The position numbers and the translations under genes were made by a program. Shown here in pieces: positions 19,856 to 29,187 of a DNA stretch of 51,370 nucleotides. Numbering within the stretch: the first letter of the stretch is position 1; each line of letters starts with the position of its first letter. The stretch covers positions 1 to 51,370 of the forward strand of contig CAJXMF010000014.1 in assembly GCA_913056195.1 (NCBI GenBank). Reading direction: 5' to 3'. This stretch comes from an uncultured Methylococcaceae bacterium (GTDB lineage: Bacteria; Pseudomonadota; Gammaproteobacteria; Methylococcales; Methylomonadaceae). The notes under the pieces are model-generated. The model saw nothing but the letters and a program-made list of their open reading frames with translations, made no database searches and had not been told where the DNA came from.

Positions 19856-21634
19856 ATGGAATCCTTTATTACTACGCTGGTTGAACGTCATGAAAGCCAA
19901 GCTACCCGCTTGCTGGAAATGCTGCGGGAAATTCAGACCACATTTCATCATATATCTGATGATGCCATTGCGCTGCTGGCCGCAAAGGTATCTATTCCCC
20001 GCACCCAGATTATCAGTTGCATCGAGTTTTACAGTTTTTTACATCGCCACTATCAAGGTCACTACGAAATTCTGCTCAGCGACTCGATTACCGACCACAT
20101 GCTGGGCAAACAATCGCTGAGTACCTATCTGGAAGATAAATTAGGCCTGCAGCCTGGGCAACATAATACTCACGTCAGCCTGAATAACACGTCCTGTACA
20201 GGCCTGTGTGACCAAGGTCCGGCCGCCTTGATCAATGGCCTTGCCATCGCAAATTTGAACCGACAAAAAATCGACCAGATTACGGCACTGATACAACAAG
20301 AAGTGCCTTTGTCGCAATGGCCCGCGTCTTTATTCGAAATACAGGATAATATTCAGCAGCCGGGCTTAGTGATGAAGCAGCCCATTATGGCAGGTGATAG
20401 TCTGAAAGCACTGTTTCAATGCGGCCTGGCAGAAGGCCTGGCCGAAATTGAGCGATCCGGGTTGCGCGGGCGCGGTGGTGCAGGATTTAAAACCGCACTT
20501 AAATGGCGGTTTTGCGCCGAAACGGATAGCACGGAACGCTTTGTCGTCTGCAATGCGGATGAAGGCGAACCCGGTACCTTCAAAGACCGGGTACTGTTGA
20601 ATCGTTTCGCCGACCAGGTATTTGAGGGCATGACATTGTGCGCGGCCATTATTGGTGCTAAACAGGGATTTTTATATCTGCGCGGCGAATATCTGTTTCT
20701 GTATCCGAAATTACACAATATACTGCAACAGCGCCGGCAACAGGGCTTGCTTGGCAATGCCATTTTAGGTCGGGACTTTGCTTTCGACATTGAAATTCGC
20801 TTAGGCGTCGGTGCTTATATTTGTGGCGAGGAATCGGCATTGATTGAATCGCTGGAAGGCGAACCCGGTATTCCACGAAACCGCCCGCCTTATCCGGTCA
20901 CGCACGGCTATTTAGGTCAGCCAACCGTGGTCAATAATGTAGAAACTTTTCTCAGCGCCGCCGCCATCATGGTTTATGGTGCAGATTGGTTTACAGCCTG
21001 TGGCAGTGAAACATCGACTGGCAGTAAAATTCTCAGCATCTGCGGTGATTGCGAAAAGCCCGGAATTTATGAATATGCCTTCGGCGTCACCATCCGACAA
21101 ATCCTGAATGATTGCGGTGCCCAGGATGTTTTTGGCGTGCAAGTCGGCGGCCCCTCCGGCAGTTTTATCGGTGCGGATGAATTCGATCGAAAACTGGCGT
21201 TTGAAGACCTGGCCACCGGTGGCTCGTTTATCATTTTCAATCAGCAACGCGCTTTGTTGGACATTGTGCAGAATTTCACTCATTTTTTTGCTCATGAAAG
21301 TTGTGGTTTCTGCACACCTTGCCGGGTTGGCACCCGCTTGCTGCAAAAACAGCTGGACAAAATCTGTGACGGCCATGGTTCCGCCGGCGATGTAGCGGAA
21401 CTGGAAAAACTGTGTCAACTGGTCAAGTCCACCAGCCATTGCGGTCTGGGACAAACGGCAGCTAATCCCATTTTAACGACTTTGCAACGCTATCCTGAAC
21501 GTTATGAACAACACTTGAAAACCATCCGTTACGAACCGGGATTTGATCTTGATGCCGAACTTGAAATTGCCCGGCAATTAACCGGGCGCGATGATCCCGG
21601 TGCCCATTTGTCGCAGACAGGAGAATCCTCATGA
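19856..21634 (+). CDS. hoxF: NAD-reducing hydrogenase diaphorase subunit HoxF (NuoE-NuoF fusion)
   Basis: 592 residues. Diaphorase subunit of the soluble NAD-linked [NiFe] hydrogenase, passing electrons between HoxU and NAD through FMN. The N-terminal NuoE-like domain (about 1-160) keeps C114 and C118 (SCTGLCDQGPAALING), but the first cysteine pair is replaced (LLSDSITDH, S75). The NuoF part has the FMN loop GLRGRGGAGF (202-211), VCNADEGEPGTFKDR, the NADH loop GAYICGEESALIESLEG, and 4Fe-4S ligands C483, C486, C489 and C529. A strong SD (GGGAG, 7 bases upstream) fixes the start. First gene of hoxFUY; its stop overlaps hoxU. Confidence 0.96.
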   Translation: MESFITTLVERHESQATRLLEMLREIQTTFHHISDDAIALLAAKVSIPRTQIISCIEFYSFLHRHYQGHYEILLSDSITDHMLGKQSLSTYLEDKLGLQPGQHNTHVSLNNTSCTGLCDQGPAALINGLAIANLNRQKIDQITALIQQEVPLSQWPASLFEIQDNIQQPGLVMKQPIMAGDSLKALFQCGLAEGLAEIERSGLRGRGGAGFKTALKWRFCAETDSTERFVVCNADEGEPGTFKDRVLLNRFADQVFEGMTLCAAIIGAKQGFLYLRGEYLFLYPKLHNILQQRRQQGLLGNAILGRDFAFDIEIRLGVGAYICGEESALIESLEGEPGIPRNRPPYPVTHGYLGQPTVVNNVETFLSAAAIMVYGADWFTACGSETSTGSKILSICGDCEKPGIYEYAFGVTIRQILNDCGAQDVFGVQVGGPSGSFIGADEFDRKLAFEDLATGGSFIIFNQQRALLDIVQNFTHFFAHESCGFCTPCRVGTRLLQKQLDKICDGHGSAGDVAELEKLCQLVKSTSHCGLGQTAANPILTTLQRYPERYEQHLKTIRYEPGFDLDAELEIARQLTGRDDPGAHLSQTGESS

Positions 21635-22347
21635 CGGGCTATTTCAAACTCGACGGCCGTTCGATTCCGTTCCAACCCGGACAAACGATTATTCAAGCGG
21701 CAGCAGATGCCGATGTTTATATTCCGCATTTATGCTATCACCCTGATTTTACCCCGCACGGCAGTTGCAAGCTGTGCAGTGTTCAAGTTAATGGCCGCAT
21801 CTGCTCGGCCTGCACTTTTCCGGCCAGCGATGGCCTGGAGGTGCTGAGCGAAACCAGCGATTTAAACGCACGCCGCCAGAAAATCACCCAAATGCTGTTT
21901 GTCGAAGGCAATCATTTTTGTCCCTATTGCGAAAAAAGCGGCAACTGCCAATTACAAGCGGTAGCCTATCATGTAAAAATGCTGGACAGCCATTTTCCGC
22001 ATTTTTTTCCACAGCGACCACTCGATGCAACACACCCGGATGTGTTGCTGGATTATGACCGCTGTATTTTTTGTGCGCTTTGCGTCAGAGCCAGCCAGGA
22101 AGCCGATGGTAAAAATGTATTTGCCCTCAGCGGTCGAAATATCAATAAGCATTTGATAATCAATTCCGAATCCGGCACCTTGAAAGACAGCGACATTGCC
22201 GCCGAAGACAAAGCGGTTGAGGTATGCCCGACCGGTGCCCTGTTGCGTCGGGGCCAGGCCTACAAAACGCCCATCGGTCAACGGCAATATGATCACCAAG
22301 ACATTGAACAGGTCAGTCTGCAACAGGAGAAAGCACACGATGTCTAA
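21631..22347 (+). CDS. hoxU: NAD-reducing hydrogenase diaphorase subunit HoxU
   Basis: 238 residues, NuoG-N-terminal-like electron-transfer subunit linking HoxF to the hydrogenase dimer. 2Fe-2S ferredoxin motif HLCYHPDFTPHGSCKLCSV with a further C in RICSACTFP; the NuoG His-Cys3 cluster motif HFCPYCEKSGNC; and a 4Fe-4S pair CIFCALCVRA with VCPTGAL. All ligands look present. It overlaps hoxF by 4 bases and hoxY by 8, indicating tight coupling. Confidence 0.95.
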   Translation: MTGYFKLDGRSIPFQPGQTIIQAAADADVYIPHLCYHPDFTPHGSCKLCSVQVNGRICSACTFPASDGLEVLSETSDLNARRQKITQMLFVEGNHFCPYCEKSGNCQLQAVAYHVKMLDSHFPHFFPQRPLDATHPDVLLDYDRCIFCALCVRASQEADGKNVFALSGRNINKHLIINSESGTLKDSDIAAEDKAVEVCPTGALLRRGQAYKTPIGQRQYDHQDIEQVSLQQEKAHDV

Positions 22348-22879
22348 AAAAATCAGAATTGCAACCACATCTCTCGCGGGCTGTTTTGGTTGTCATATGT
22401 CGTTTCTAGATATTGACGAACGCCTGACACAGTTAGCTGAGGCCGTCGAATTTAACCGCTCGCCGATTACCGACATCAAACAATGTAGCGCCTGCGATAT
22501 CGGCCTGATTGAAGGCGGCGTGTGTAATGCCGACAATGTCCATGTATTGCGCGAGTTTCGCGACCAGTGCAAAATGCTGGTCGCCGTAGGTGCATGCGCC
22601 ATCAATGGCGGCCTGCCGGCGATGCGCAATGAAGTACCTTTAGAGGAATGTCTTACCGAAGCCTATATTGATGGTATCGGCATCGAAAATCCAGTCATTC
22701 CGAATGATCCGGAATTACCATTGTTACTGAACAAGGTACATCCGATTCATGAGATTGTCACCATAGATTATTTTCTACCTGGCTGCCCACCCTCTGCCGA
22801 TGAGTTCTGGGCTTTTTTAAGCGATATTATTGCCGGACAGGAACCCGTACTAGCGACTGAACTGATTCATTTTGATTAG
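22340..22879 (+). CDS. hoxY: NAD-reducing hydrogenase small subunit HoxY
   Basis: 179 residues from the ATG at 22340. A longer frame into hoxU is rejected because IRIATTSLAGCFGCHMSFLD is the normal start. Small subunit carrying the proximal 4Fe-4S cluster, with ligands in CFGCHMS, VAVGACAINGGLP and LPGCPPSADEFW. SD CAGGAG lies about 8 bases upstream, inside hoxU. Its natural partner hoxH is not downstream; it lies 0.7 kb on, on the opposite strand. Confidence 0.95.
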   Translation: MSKKIRIATTSLAGCFGCHMSFLDIDERLTQLAEAVEFNRSPITDIKQCSACDIGLIEGGVCNADNVHVLREFRDQCKMLVAVGACAINGGLPAMRNEVPLEECLTEAYIDGIGIENPVIPNDPELPLLLNKVHPIHEIVTIDYFLPGCPPSADEFWAFLSDIIAGQEPVLATELIHFD

Positions 22880-22964
22880 CACTCCGTACGGCTGATTTTC
22901 GCTATATCATTTTCACTTCAATCATCACCGGGGATAAATATTCAAAGCCCCCTGCTATTTGATA

Positions 22965-22999
22965 CCCTCATCCCAGCCTTCTCCCAATGAGAGAAGGAG
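22965..22999. repeat. remnant of a dispersed CCCTCA...CTCTCCC-type hairpin repeat
   Basis: The stretch from CCCTCATCCCAGCCTTCTCC to GAGAAGGAG has arms CCTTCTC (22977-22983) and GAGAAGG (22991-22997). It resembles the small CCCTCACCC...CTCTCCC repeats scattered in many gammaproteobacterial genomes. It lies in the 196-base gap between the convergent hoxY and hoxW genes. The rest of the gap shows no gene. Confidence 0.45.
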
Positions 23000-23075
23000 A
23001 TATTGAGAGGGGTTTTGAGTACTTACTGTCGGGATGTCGCAATCCCATGTGTGGAGAGTATAAGCAACGATTATT

Positions 23076-23558
23076 TCATGCCGGCGCTGTCATTTTTTGC
23101 CAATAGTCCAAATTTGCATTGCTTAGCAGCTGTTCACAAAATACCCCGGCCCGTTGCAAATTTTCTTCGGCTGCATCAGATAATGGCTCACCCAGCTCAA
23201 ACTGCTCGCCACGAATGCTCAACATAAAACAAGCCGGCAGCGACTGGGGCAAAACCTCGCAATAGACGTGCAATAACGCCGCCGGCGTCATTGCATGGGT
23301 CGTATAGCTGTTATCAGCTTGTGGGCTTAATAGCTGCCAACTAAATGGCGCGGGGCCAGAAACCGAGGCATCGGCAAACAAAACCAGCTGCCGTTGCTGC
23401 AAATCAAGCGCATGTTCAATCTGTAATTGGAAATCGATTAAAAAATCGACCGTTCCATACTGTCCTGTTTGCTGTAATCGTTCAGACAACAAAGGCGCTA
23501 GCGCATCATCTCCCCGACTGGGATTGCCATAGGCAAAAATCAGTACAGGTTTAATCAT
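23076..23558 (-). CDS. hoxW: hydrogenase maturation protease HoxW
   Basis: 160 residues, HyaD/HoxW family endopeptidase that removes the C-terminal peptide of HoxH once NiFe is inserted. Nickel-sensing motif FAYGNPSRGDDALAP at the N-terminus (Asp of GDD), D/E-Q region DFQLQIEHALDL, FADAS, and HAMTPAALLHVY with the third ligand His. The start overlaps the hoxH stop by 4 bases. Its target sequence is still present at the hoxH 3' end. Confidence 0.9.
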   Translation of the reverse strand: MIKPVLIFAYGNPSRGDDALAPLLSERLQQTGQYGTVDFLIDFQLQIEHALDLQQRQLVLFADASVSGPAPFSWQLLSPQADNSYTTHAMTPAALLHVYCEVLPQSLPACFMLSIRGEQFELGEPLSDAAEENLQRAGVFCEQLLSNANLDYWQKMTAPA

Positions 23559-25053
23559 TCCCGCTCAATCTGCCCAGTACCGTGCTTAAACAGCCGATCA
23601 AGCCGTTGTTCATTGGCATCCAGCAATTCGATCTGCAGCGGCATCTTACCCATCGCATGGGTTGCGCAAGACAAACAAGGGTCATAGGCGCGAATAGCAA
23701 CTTCCAGTTGATTCAACAAAGTCTCATTCAATTCTGTGCCAGATAAATATTCCGCTGCAACCTGCCGCACCGATTCATTCATCGCCTGATTATTATTAGT
23801 CGTGGAAACGATTAAATTGGCCTTGGTGACGATATCGTTCTCATCAACCTGATAATGATGAAACAAGGTACCGCGCGGGGCTTCAATGACGCCAATGCCT
23901 TCAAAGCGTTTTTCACCTTGTGCTACCCGCTCTGCCCCCATAATATCGGGATCCTGTAAAAGTTCTTTAATCGCTTCAGCGCAATGCAGCGCTTCAATAA
24001 GGCGCGCCCAATGAAAAGCCAGCGTACTCTGTACCAGCGCAGTTTGACTATGATCCTTAAAGGCCTTTCTGCGCTTTTCTGCCCGTGGCGTGCTGATAAA
24101 ATCGCAATTATTCACTCGCGCTAACGGCCCTACCCGATACCAGCCCTGTTCCTGTCCTAAAGATAATAGAAACGGAAATTTCATATAGGACCAAGGCTTC
24201 ACTGCTTCATGGATATAGTCATTATACTGGCAATAATCGACCTGATCGAAAATCAGATCGCCGTGCGTATTTTTTGCCCGCAAACCGCCATGATACAGCT
24301 CCAGCCCGCTATCGGAACGACTCAGACTCAAAAAATGACTGGGCACAGTGGCGAATTGATCATGATAAGGTAAATTAGATTTATAGACTTTTTGTACCAG
24401 AGCAACGGCCTCATCGGCCCATTGAATCACCGCGTCAATGTCTTGCCGTAAATAATCACACTCTTCCTGGCTGAGTGACTTATTCATGCCCCCGGGTATG
24501 GCGCCGGTACCATGAATCCGTTTACCGGTGACCATACGGATGACTTCCTGCCCATATTTTCTGACTTTTATACCTTTGAGACCGATATGATATCCGGAAA
24601 CTCATCCAGCACAGCGATGATATTGCGCTTGCTGACATCGCTGTCAAAGCCAAACAACAAATCAGGACTGGCCAGATGAAAAAAATGTAATGCATGCGAC
24701 TGCAACACCTGGCCAAAATGCAGTAACCGCCGCAGCTTGTCGGCCGTAGGCGGCAAACTGTCGGGATCGATACCAACCAGTTGATCAATCGCCTTAGCCG
24801 CCGCCAGATGATGGCTGACCGGACAAATCCCGCATAAACGCTGCACCAGAACGGGGAGCTCCCAATAAGGACGGCCTTGTATAAAACGTTCAAAGCCACG
24901 AAACTCGACGATATGTAGTCGCGCCTGCCTGACCTTATTTTCCTCATCCAATAACAAGGTGACTTTGCCGTGTCCTTCCACCCGCGTGACAGGATCAATC
25001 ACCAAGCGTTTTAGGTTTTCAGCGGAATTTGCCGTTTCCAGATCTTCGTACAT
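23555..25053 (-). pseudogene. hoxH: NAD-reducing hydrogenase large subunit HoxH, frameshifted
   Basis: Two adjoining frames encode one HoxH. The first (25053 down to about 24589) has RVEGHG, the nickel motif RLCGICPVSHH (C74, C77) and LFGFDSDVSKRN, and then runs into a stop at 24559-24561 (TAA). The second resumes at about 24586 with IGLKGIKVRKYGQEVIRMVTG and continues to the other nickel motif DPCLSCATHAMG and a normal C-terminal maturation peptide. Removing two bases (one AT of GATATCATATCGG, 24584-24594) restores a 498-residue protein, the usual length. All other conserved parts are intact, so this is a very recent mutation or a sequence error. Followed by hoxW; no good SD is seen before the ATG. 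Confidence 0.9.
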
Positions 25054-25152
25054 AATCGATTTGAAGTCATGTAAAAAAGGGAGGGGGGACCTTTATACCA
25101 TATAAAAAGGCGGCAAATAAGTATTTTTCAAGACATAGTCCAATAATATAAA

Positions 25153-25182
25153 TTGACAACAGTCGATTATTTACCGTATTAT
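25153..25182 (+). promoter_or_regulatory. rpmH promoter
   Basis: TTGACA at 25153-25158, an 18-base spacer, and TATTAT at 25177-25182 form a strong sigma-70-type promoter about 45 bases before the rpmH ATG. The 173-base gap between hoxH and rpmH has no DnaA-box cluster. Confidence 0.7.
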
Positions 25183-25226
25183 TGCCGGTTCTCTAATATC
25201 TCGTATTTTGTTAAGCAGGCAGAACA

Positions 25227-25361
25227 ATGAAAAGAACGTATCAACCCAGCAAAATCAAACGTGCAAGAACACACGGTTTTCGTGCAAGAATGGCAACCAA
25301 AAACGGTCGCAGAGTGCTGAATGCACGTAGAGCGAAAGGCCGCAAATCGCTGACGGTTTAA
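25227..25361 (+). CDS. rpmH: 50S ribosomal protein L34
   Basis: 44 residues starting [19 protein letters not shown] and ending KGRKSLTV, the complete L34. Very basic, with the invariant RTYQPS and HGFRARM motifs. First gene of rpmH-rnpA-yidC-mnmE behind a strong promoter. The upstream neighbour is hoxH, on the opposite strand, and not dnaA. Confidence 0.98.
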   Translation: MKRTYQPSKIKRARTHGFRARMATKNGRRVLNARRAKGRKSLTV

Positions 25362-25362
25362 T

Positions 25363-25746
25363 TTGTCAGCGGAAAACTTTGCGTTTCCCGTTCAGCTCAG
25401 GCTACGGACGGCCAACGATTATAAAAAGGTCTTTTCGAACGCAAAACGTTCGACAGATCGTTATTTTACCGTATTAGCAATCAAGAATGATTTGGATCAC
25501 CCCAGACTCGGCCTTGCAATTGCTAAAAAGAATATCAGAAAAGCCGTTGATCGGAATATTTTAAAACGTGCTGCACGGGAAAGCTTTCGTCTACAACAAC
25601 ATAAGCTTGGAAATATTGATTTTGTTGTTTTAGCCCGCCGGGATGCTGCAACAGCAGACACCGAACAATTAAGAAAATCATTGGAAAAGCACTGGCATAA
25701 CCTCACCAAACAATTCGGCCGCGTAATAAACAACTCGGCAGCGTAA
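25363..25746 (+). CDS. rnpA: ribonuclease P protein component
   Basis: 127 residues from a TTG codon one base after the rpmH stop; no ATG or GTG lies before the conserved core. Protein cofactor of RNase P, which trims tRNA 5' ends. Signatures: RLRTANDYKKVFSNAKR, RLGLAIAKKNIRKAVDRN (RNR-like motif here as DRNILKRAAR) and FVVLARRDAA. The TTG start and the tight link to rpmH fit low, coupled translation. The C-terminus is ordinary. Confidence 0.94.
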   Translation: MSAENFAFPVQLRLRTANDYKKVFSNAKRSTDRYFTVLAIKNDLDHPRLGLAIAKKNIRKAVDRNILKRAARESFRLQQHKLGNIDFVVLARRDAATADTEQLRKSLEKHWHNLTKQFGRVINNSAA

Positions 25747-25999
25747 ATTCTGTGCATTCAGGCATAGATTAATCTCAAAAATCGGTGGAATAACGCTATT
25801 TAATACACTTTTCACTGTGTCTTTTATCAATCAAGCCTTAGCCGTTCTATCATGGCGTTTTATCCTTGATTACCCCGCCATTCATTACGCTTTGTGTAAA
25901 GCGCACAAAGTTTCTTAACGCATCTGACAATGCCTGATAAAATGCCCCTTTGTTTTGCATCGCATCAACCCGTTTTTAGAATAATTTTGGTAAAAAATA
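25747..25999. other. rnpA-yidC gap without yidD
   Basis: 253 bases with no supportable gene. It is the position where yidD is expected in this cluster. No YidD-like cysteine motif (PSCRYxPTCSxYA) is found in any frame, so no remnant is recognisable. TGATAAAAT near 25934 may be a -10 region for yidC. Confidence 0.6.
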
Positions 26000-27688
26000 A
26001 TGGATAATCTTAGATTTGTACTCATCATGGCTTTCGTGATGATTTCCTATATGATTTGGGAAGCCTGGCAGTTCGATTACGGCCCTAAACCACAGATCGT
26101 TGCCTCTGAGACACCAGTGATCGCTGGGCCGGACGGGAATAAAAAAACGACCCCCGATGGCGATGCCGCAACGCTCGTACAAACCGGCAATGAAGGAAGC
26201 ACAGCAAAGCATCAGATTATTCGGGTAAAAACCGATGTGATCGCGATTGAAATCGATACCGAAGGGGGCACCTTACGCAACCTGGATTTACTGAAATATC
26301 CAAAAGAAAAAGCAAACACCTGGGTCAATAAACTGCGAGAAATGGTGGGACTCGACCCTGTCGTTGTCGATAAATCGCCCATCCGCTTGTTCGACACCCA
26401 TCCGGATCGTCTCTATCTGGCACAAAATGGCCTGATTGCGGTCAATGGCTCATCGACAGCGCCCAACCATCACGCTATTTATAACGCTGAGAATTTACAA
26501 TACGAATTGACAAAAGGCGCTGACACACTGGTCGTCCCTTTAACCTGGACGAATAACCAGGGCTTGACGGTCACCAAAACCTATATATTCAAAAAAGGCA
26601 GTTATGACGTCACCCTCGAGCACGAAGTCAATAACAACACCGACACCGCCTGGTCCGGTCGTCAATACAGCCAATTGCTGCGCGTGCCTTATTCCGATAA
26701 GAAAGGCAATAATTTCATCCGCACTTATGCCGGCGGTGTAATTTATACCCAGGAAGACAAGTACCAGAAAATTAAGTTTGAAGACATGGCCGAACAAAAT
26801 CTCGATGTTGCCACATCAGGGGGCTGGGCCGCCATGATACAACATTATTTTGCCGCCGCCTGGGTACCGCCAGCCGACCAGGAAAACCATCTGTACACCA
26901 AAGAGCTTAATGGCTTTCGCTTTGTCATAGGCACCTATTCACCCGCCTATGACGTCGCGCCGCATGATAATCATATTTATACGGCGCATTTATTTGCCGG
27001 ACCTAAAATTCAACCGATGATGGAACAGGTTGCCGAAGGCCTGGAACTCACCGTCGATTATAGCTGGCTGACCATTATCGCCAAACCCATTTACTGGCTG
27101 CTGAATAAAATCCATGACTATGTCGATAACTGGGGTGTCGCCATTCTGGGCGTGACGCTGGTCATTAAATTATTGTTTTTTAAACTGTCACAAGCCAGCT
27201 ACCGGTCAATGGCGAAAATGCGCAAAATTCAGCCTAAACTGAAAGCGCTGCAAGAAAAATACAAAGATGATCGTCAACGCTTCAATACCGAAATGATGGC
27301 GATGTATAAACGGGAAAAGGTCAACCCGCTGGGCGGCTGTTTACCGATCATGGTGCAAATCCCGGTGTTTATCTCCTTGTATTGGGTATTGGTGGAAACC
27401 GTCGAGCTGCGGCAGGCTGAATTTGCGCTCTGGATTCAGGATTTATCGGCACAGGATCCCTTTTATATCCTGCCGATTCTGATGGGGATTACCATGAAGA
27501 TTCAACAGAGCCTGAATCCGGCACCGGTCGATCCATTACAGGCGAAGATTATGAAAATGTTCCCGATTGTGTTTACCATTTTCTTTCTGTTCTTCCCGGC
27601 TGGTTTAGTGCTGTACTGGGTCTGGAACAACTCGTTATCTATTCTTCAGCAGTGGTATATCACCAAACAAATTGAAGCTGAAAAATAA
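26000..27688 (+). CDS. yidC: membrane protein insertase YidC (Oxa1 family)
   Basis: 562 residues. Inserts proteins into the inner membrane, alone or with SecYEG. N-terminal transmembrane anchor (about residues 5-24), a large periplasmic beta-domain (about 55-345), then the conserved five-helix core from WGVAILGVTLVIKLLFFKLS onward. The core includes the cytosolic hairpin (MRKIQPKLKALQEKYKDDRQ), the arginine-free groove start PLGGCLPIMVQIPVFISLYW, and the last helices FPIVFTIFFLFFPAGLVLYW. The length matches gammaproteobacterial YidC. Followed after 2 bases by mnmE. Confidence 0.97.
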   Translation: MDNLRFVLIMAFVMISYMIWEAWQFDYGPKPQIVASETPVIAGPDGNKKTTPDGDAATLVQTGNEGSTAKHQIIRVKTDVIAIEIDTEGGTLRNLDLLKYPKEKANTWVNKLREMVGLDPVVVDKSPIRLFDTHPDRLYLAQNGLIAVNGSSTAPNHHAIYNAENLQYELTKGADTLVVPLTWTNNQGLTVTKTYIFKKGSYDVTLEHEVNNNTDTAWSGRQYSQLLRVPYSDKKGNNFIRTYAGGVIYTQEDKYQKIKFEDMAEQNLDVATSGGWAAMIQHYFAAAWVPPADQENHLYTKELNGFRFVIGTYSPAYDVAPHDNHIYTAHLFAGPKIQPMMEQVAEGLELTVDYSWLTIIAKPIYWLLNKIHDYVDNWGVAILGVTLVIKLLFFKLSQASYRSMAKMRKIQPKLKALQEKYKDDRQRFNTEMMAMYKREKVNPLGGCLPIMVQIPVFISLYWVLVETVELRQAEFALWIQDLSAQDPFYILPILMGITMKIQQSLNPAPVDPLQAKIMKMFPIVFTIFFLFFPAGLVLYWVWNNSLSILQQWYITKQIEAEK

Positions 27689-27690
27689 GC

Positions 27691-29034
27691 ATGTCCGCTT
27701 TTGATACCGACACTATTGCCGCCATCGCCACTCCCCCAGGAAATGGTGGCGTCGGTATCATCCGTATTTCAGGCCCGGCTGTACAACAGATAGCCGGACA
27801 ACTCTCGCCTAAAAAAATCACCCCCAGAATGGCGATTTTTTCGCCATTTCTGGATGCTGCACAGCAGACTATCGATTCCGGTATTCTGCTTTATTTTCCA
27901 GGCCCGGCGTCATTCACCGGCGAAGACACATTAGAACTTCAGGGGCATGGAGGCACCGTGGTTCTCAATATGCTGCTTAAGCGGGTGCTGGAATGTGGCG
28001 CACGCCTGGCAAAACCGGGTGAATTCAGCGAACGCGCCTTCCTCAATAACAAAATTGACCTGGCTCAGGCCGAAGCCATCGCCGACCTGATTGAAAGCCG
28101 CACCGAGCAATCGGTGCGTTCTGCACAAAAATCAATGCAAGGCGTTTTTTCTGAAAAAATAAATGCCTTGGTCAATACGCTGACCGAACTCAGAATGTAT
28201 GTCGAAGCCGCCATTGATTTTGTCGATGAAGAAATCGATTTTCTCAGCGATGGCATTGTCCAGACAAAACTGGAAACCTTGCAGACTGAAGTTCGACAAA
28301 TTCTGCAAACAGCCCGGCAAGGCCGACTGCTGCGCGAAGGCATGACCATCGTATTGGCCGGCAAACCCAATGCCGGAAAATCCAGCCTGCTTAATGCGCT
28401 GGCAGGGCACGATGCCGCTATCGTCACCAATGAAGCCGGAACAACCCGCGATATCTTGAGAGAACATATTCAACTCGACGGTATGCCGCTGCATATTGTC
28501 GATACCGCTGGCCTCAGGGAAAGCCGCAACGCGGTGGAGCAGGAAGGTATCCGGCGTGCACATCATGAAATCAGAAAAGCGGATAAAGTCCTGCTATTGA
28601 TCGACAGCTCCGCCCCCGATGTCGATGATATTATGAAATCACTGCCAGCGGATGTTGATATCACCAAAATCTACAATAAAATCGACTTGCTCGGTATTGA
28701 ACCTGAACTTGTCGAAACCCCGCATAGCTGCCAGATTTATCTATCCATTAAATCGGGCGCCGGCATGGATTTGTTGACCAATTATCTGAAACAAAGCGTC
28801 GGCTTCAATGCCGGCAACGAGGATGTTTTCATTGCCCGTCAGCGTCACATCGAAGCCTTGAAACAGGCTAAACACGCCATCAGCAATGCGCTAACCCAAC
28901 TCGAACAGCAATCCGGCGAACTGGTCGCCGAAGACCTGCGCCTGGCACAAAACGCGCTCGCCGAAATAACCGGCGAATTCACCGCCGATGATTTGCTCGG
29001 TAAAATTTTCTCATCATTTTGTATTGGTAAATAA
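27691..29034 (+). CDS. mnmE: tRNA modification GTPase MnmE
   Basis: 447 residues. With MnmG it installs the cmnm5 group at wobble U34. N-terminal folate-binding domain (DTIAAIATPPGNGGVGIIRI), a helical domain, and an embedded Ras-like G domain (G1 GKPNAGKSS from about 224, G2 GTTRDIL, G3 DTAGLR, G4 NKIDLLG). The C-terminus is FSSFCIGK, with the catalytic cysteine in CIGK. Last gene of the cluster. Confidence 0.97.
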   Translation: MSAFDTDTIAAIATPPGNGGVGIIRISGPAVQQIAGQLSPKKITPRMAIFSPFLDAAQQTIDSGILLYFPGPASFTGEDTLELQGHGGTVVLNMLLKRVLECGARLAKPGEFSERAFLNNKIDLAQAEAIADLIESRTEQSVRSAQKSMQGVFSEKINALVNTLTELRMYVEAAIDFVDEEIDFLSDGIVQTKLETLQTEVRQILQTARQGRLLREGMTIVLAGKPNAGKSSLLNALAGHDAAIVTNEAGTTRDILREHIQLDGMPLHIVDTAGLRESRNAVEQEGIRRAHHEIRKADKVLLLIDSSAPDVDDIMKSLPADVDITKIYNKIDLLGIEPELVETPHSCQIYLSIKSGAGMDLLTNYLKQSVGFNAGNEDVFIARQRHIEALKQAKHAISNALTQLEQQSGELVAEDLRLAQNALAEITGEFTADDLLGKIFSSFCIGK

Positions 29035-29187
29035 GCGTTAATTCAGTCTTACCAACGACAAAAGTTTTAGATAGACAACGAATACGCATAGCGAGGACTA
29101 AGGGCCTTCCCTGGCTGGTGAACTACCCGGGCTAGATAAGGCAATCCGCAATATGGGCATTTTATTTACCGCGCATTACCTAACACC

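Noticed and set aside
24580..24600. Programmed ribosomal frameshift in hoxH
   Set aside because: No slippery heptamer or following stem is visible, and HoxH is not known to use recoding; an indel is simpler.
24522..24998. 158-residue minus-strand frame across the hoxH break
   Set aside because: It is a shadow of hoxH in another frame, Cys/Trp/Ser-rich, without any hydrogenase motif.
25054..25226. Chromosome origin next to rpmH
   Set aside because: No DnaA-box cluster and no dnaA; hoxH is the neighbour.
25747..25999. Broken yidD between rnpA and yidC
   Set aside because: No frame shows the conserved cysteine motif; a short frame there (SWRFILDYPAIHYAL) does not match YidD.
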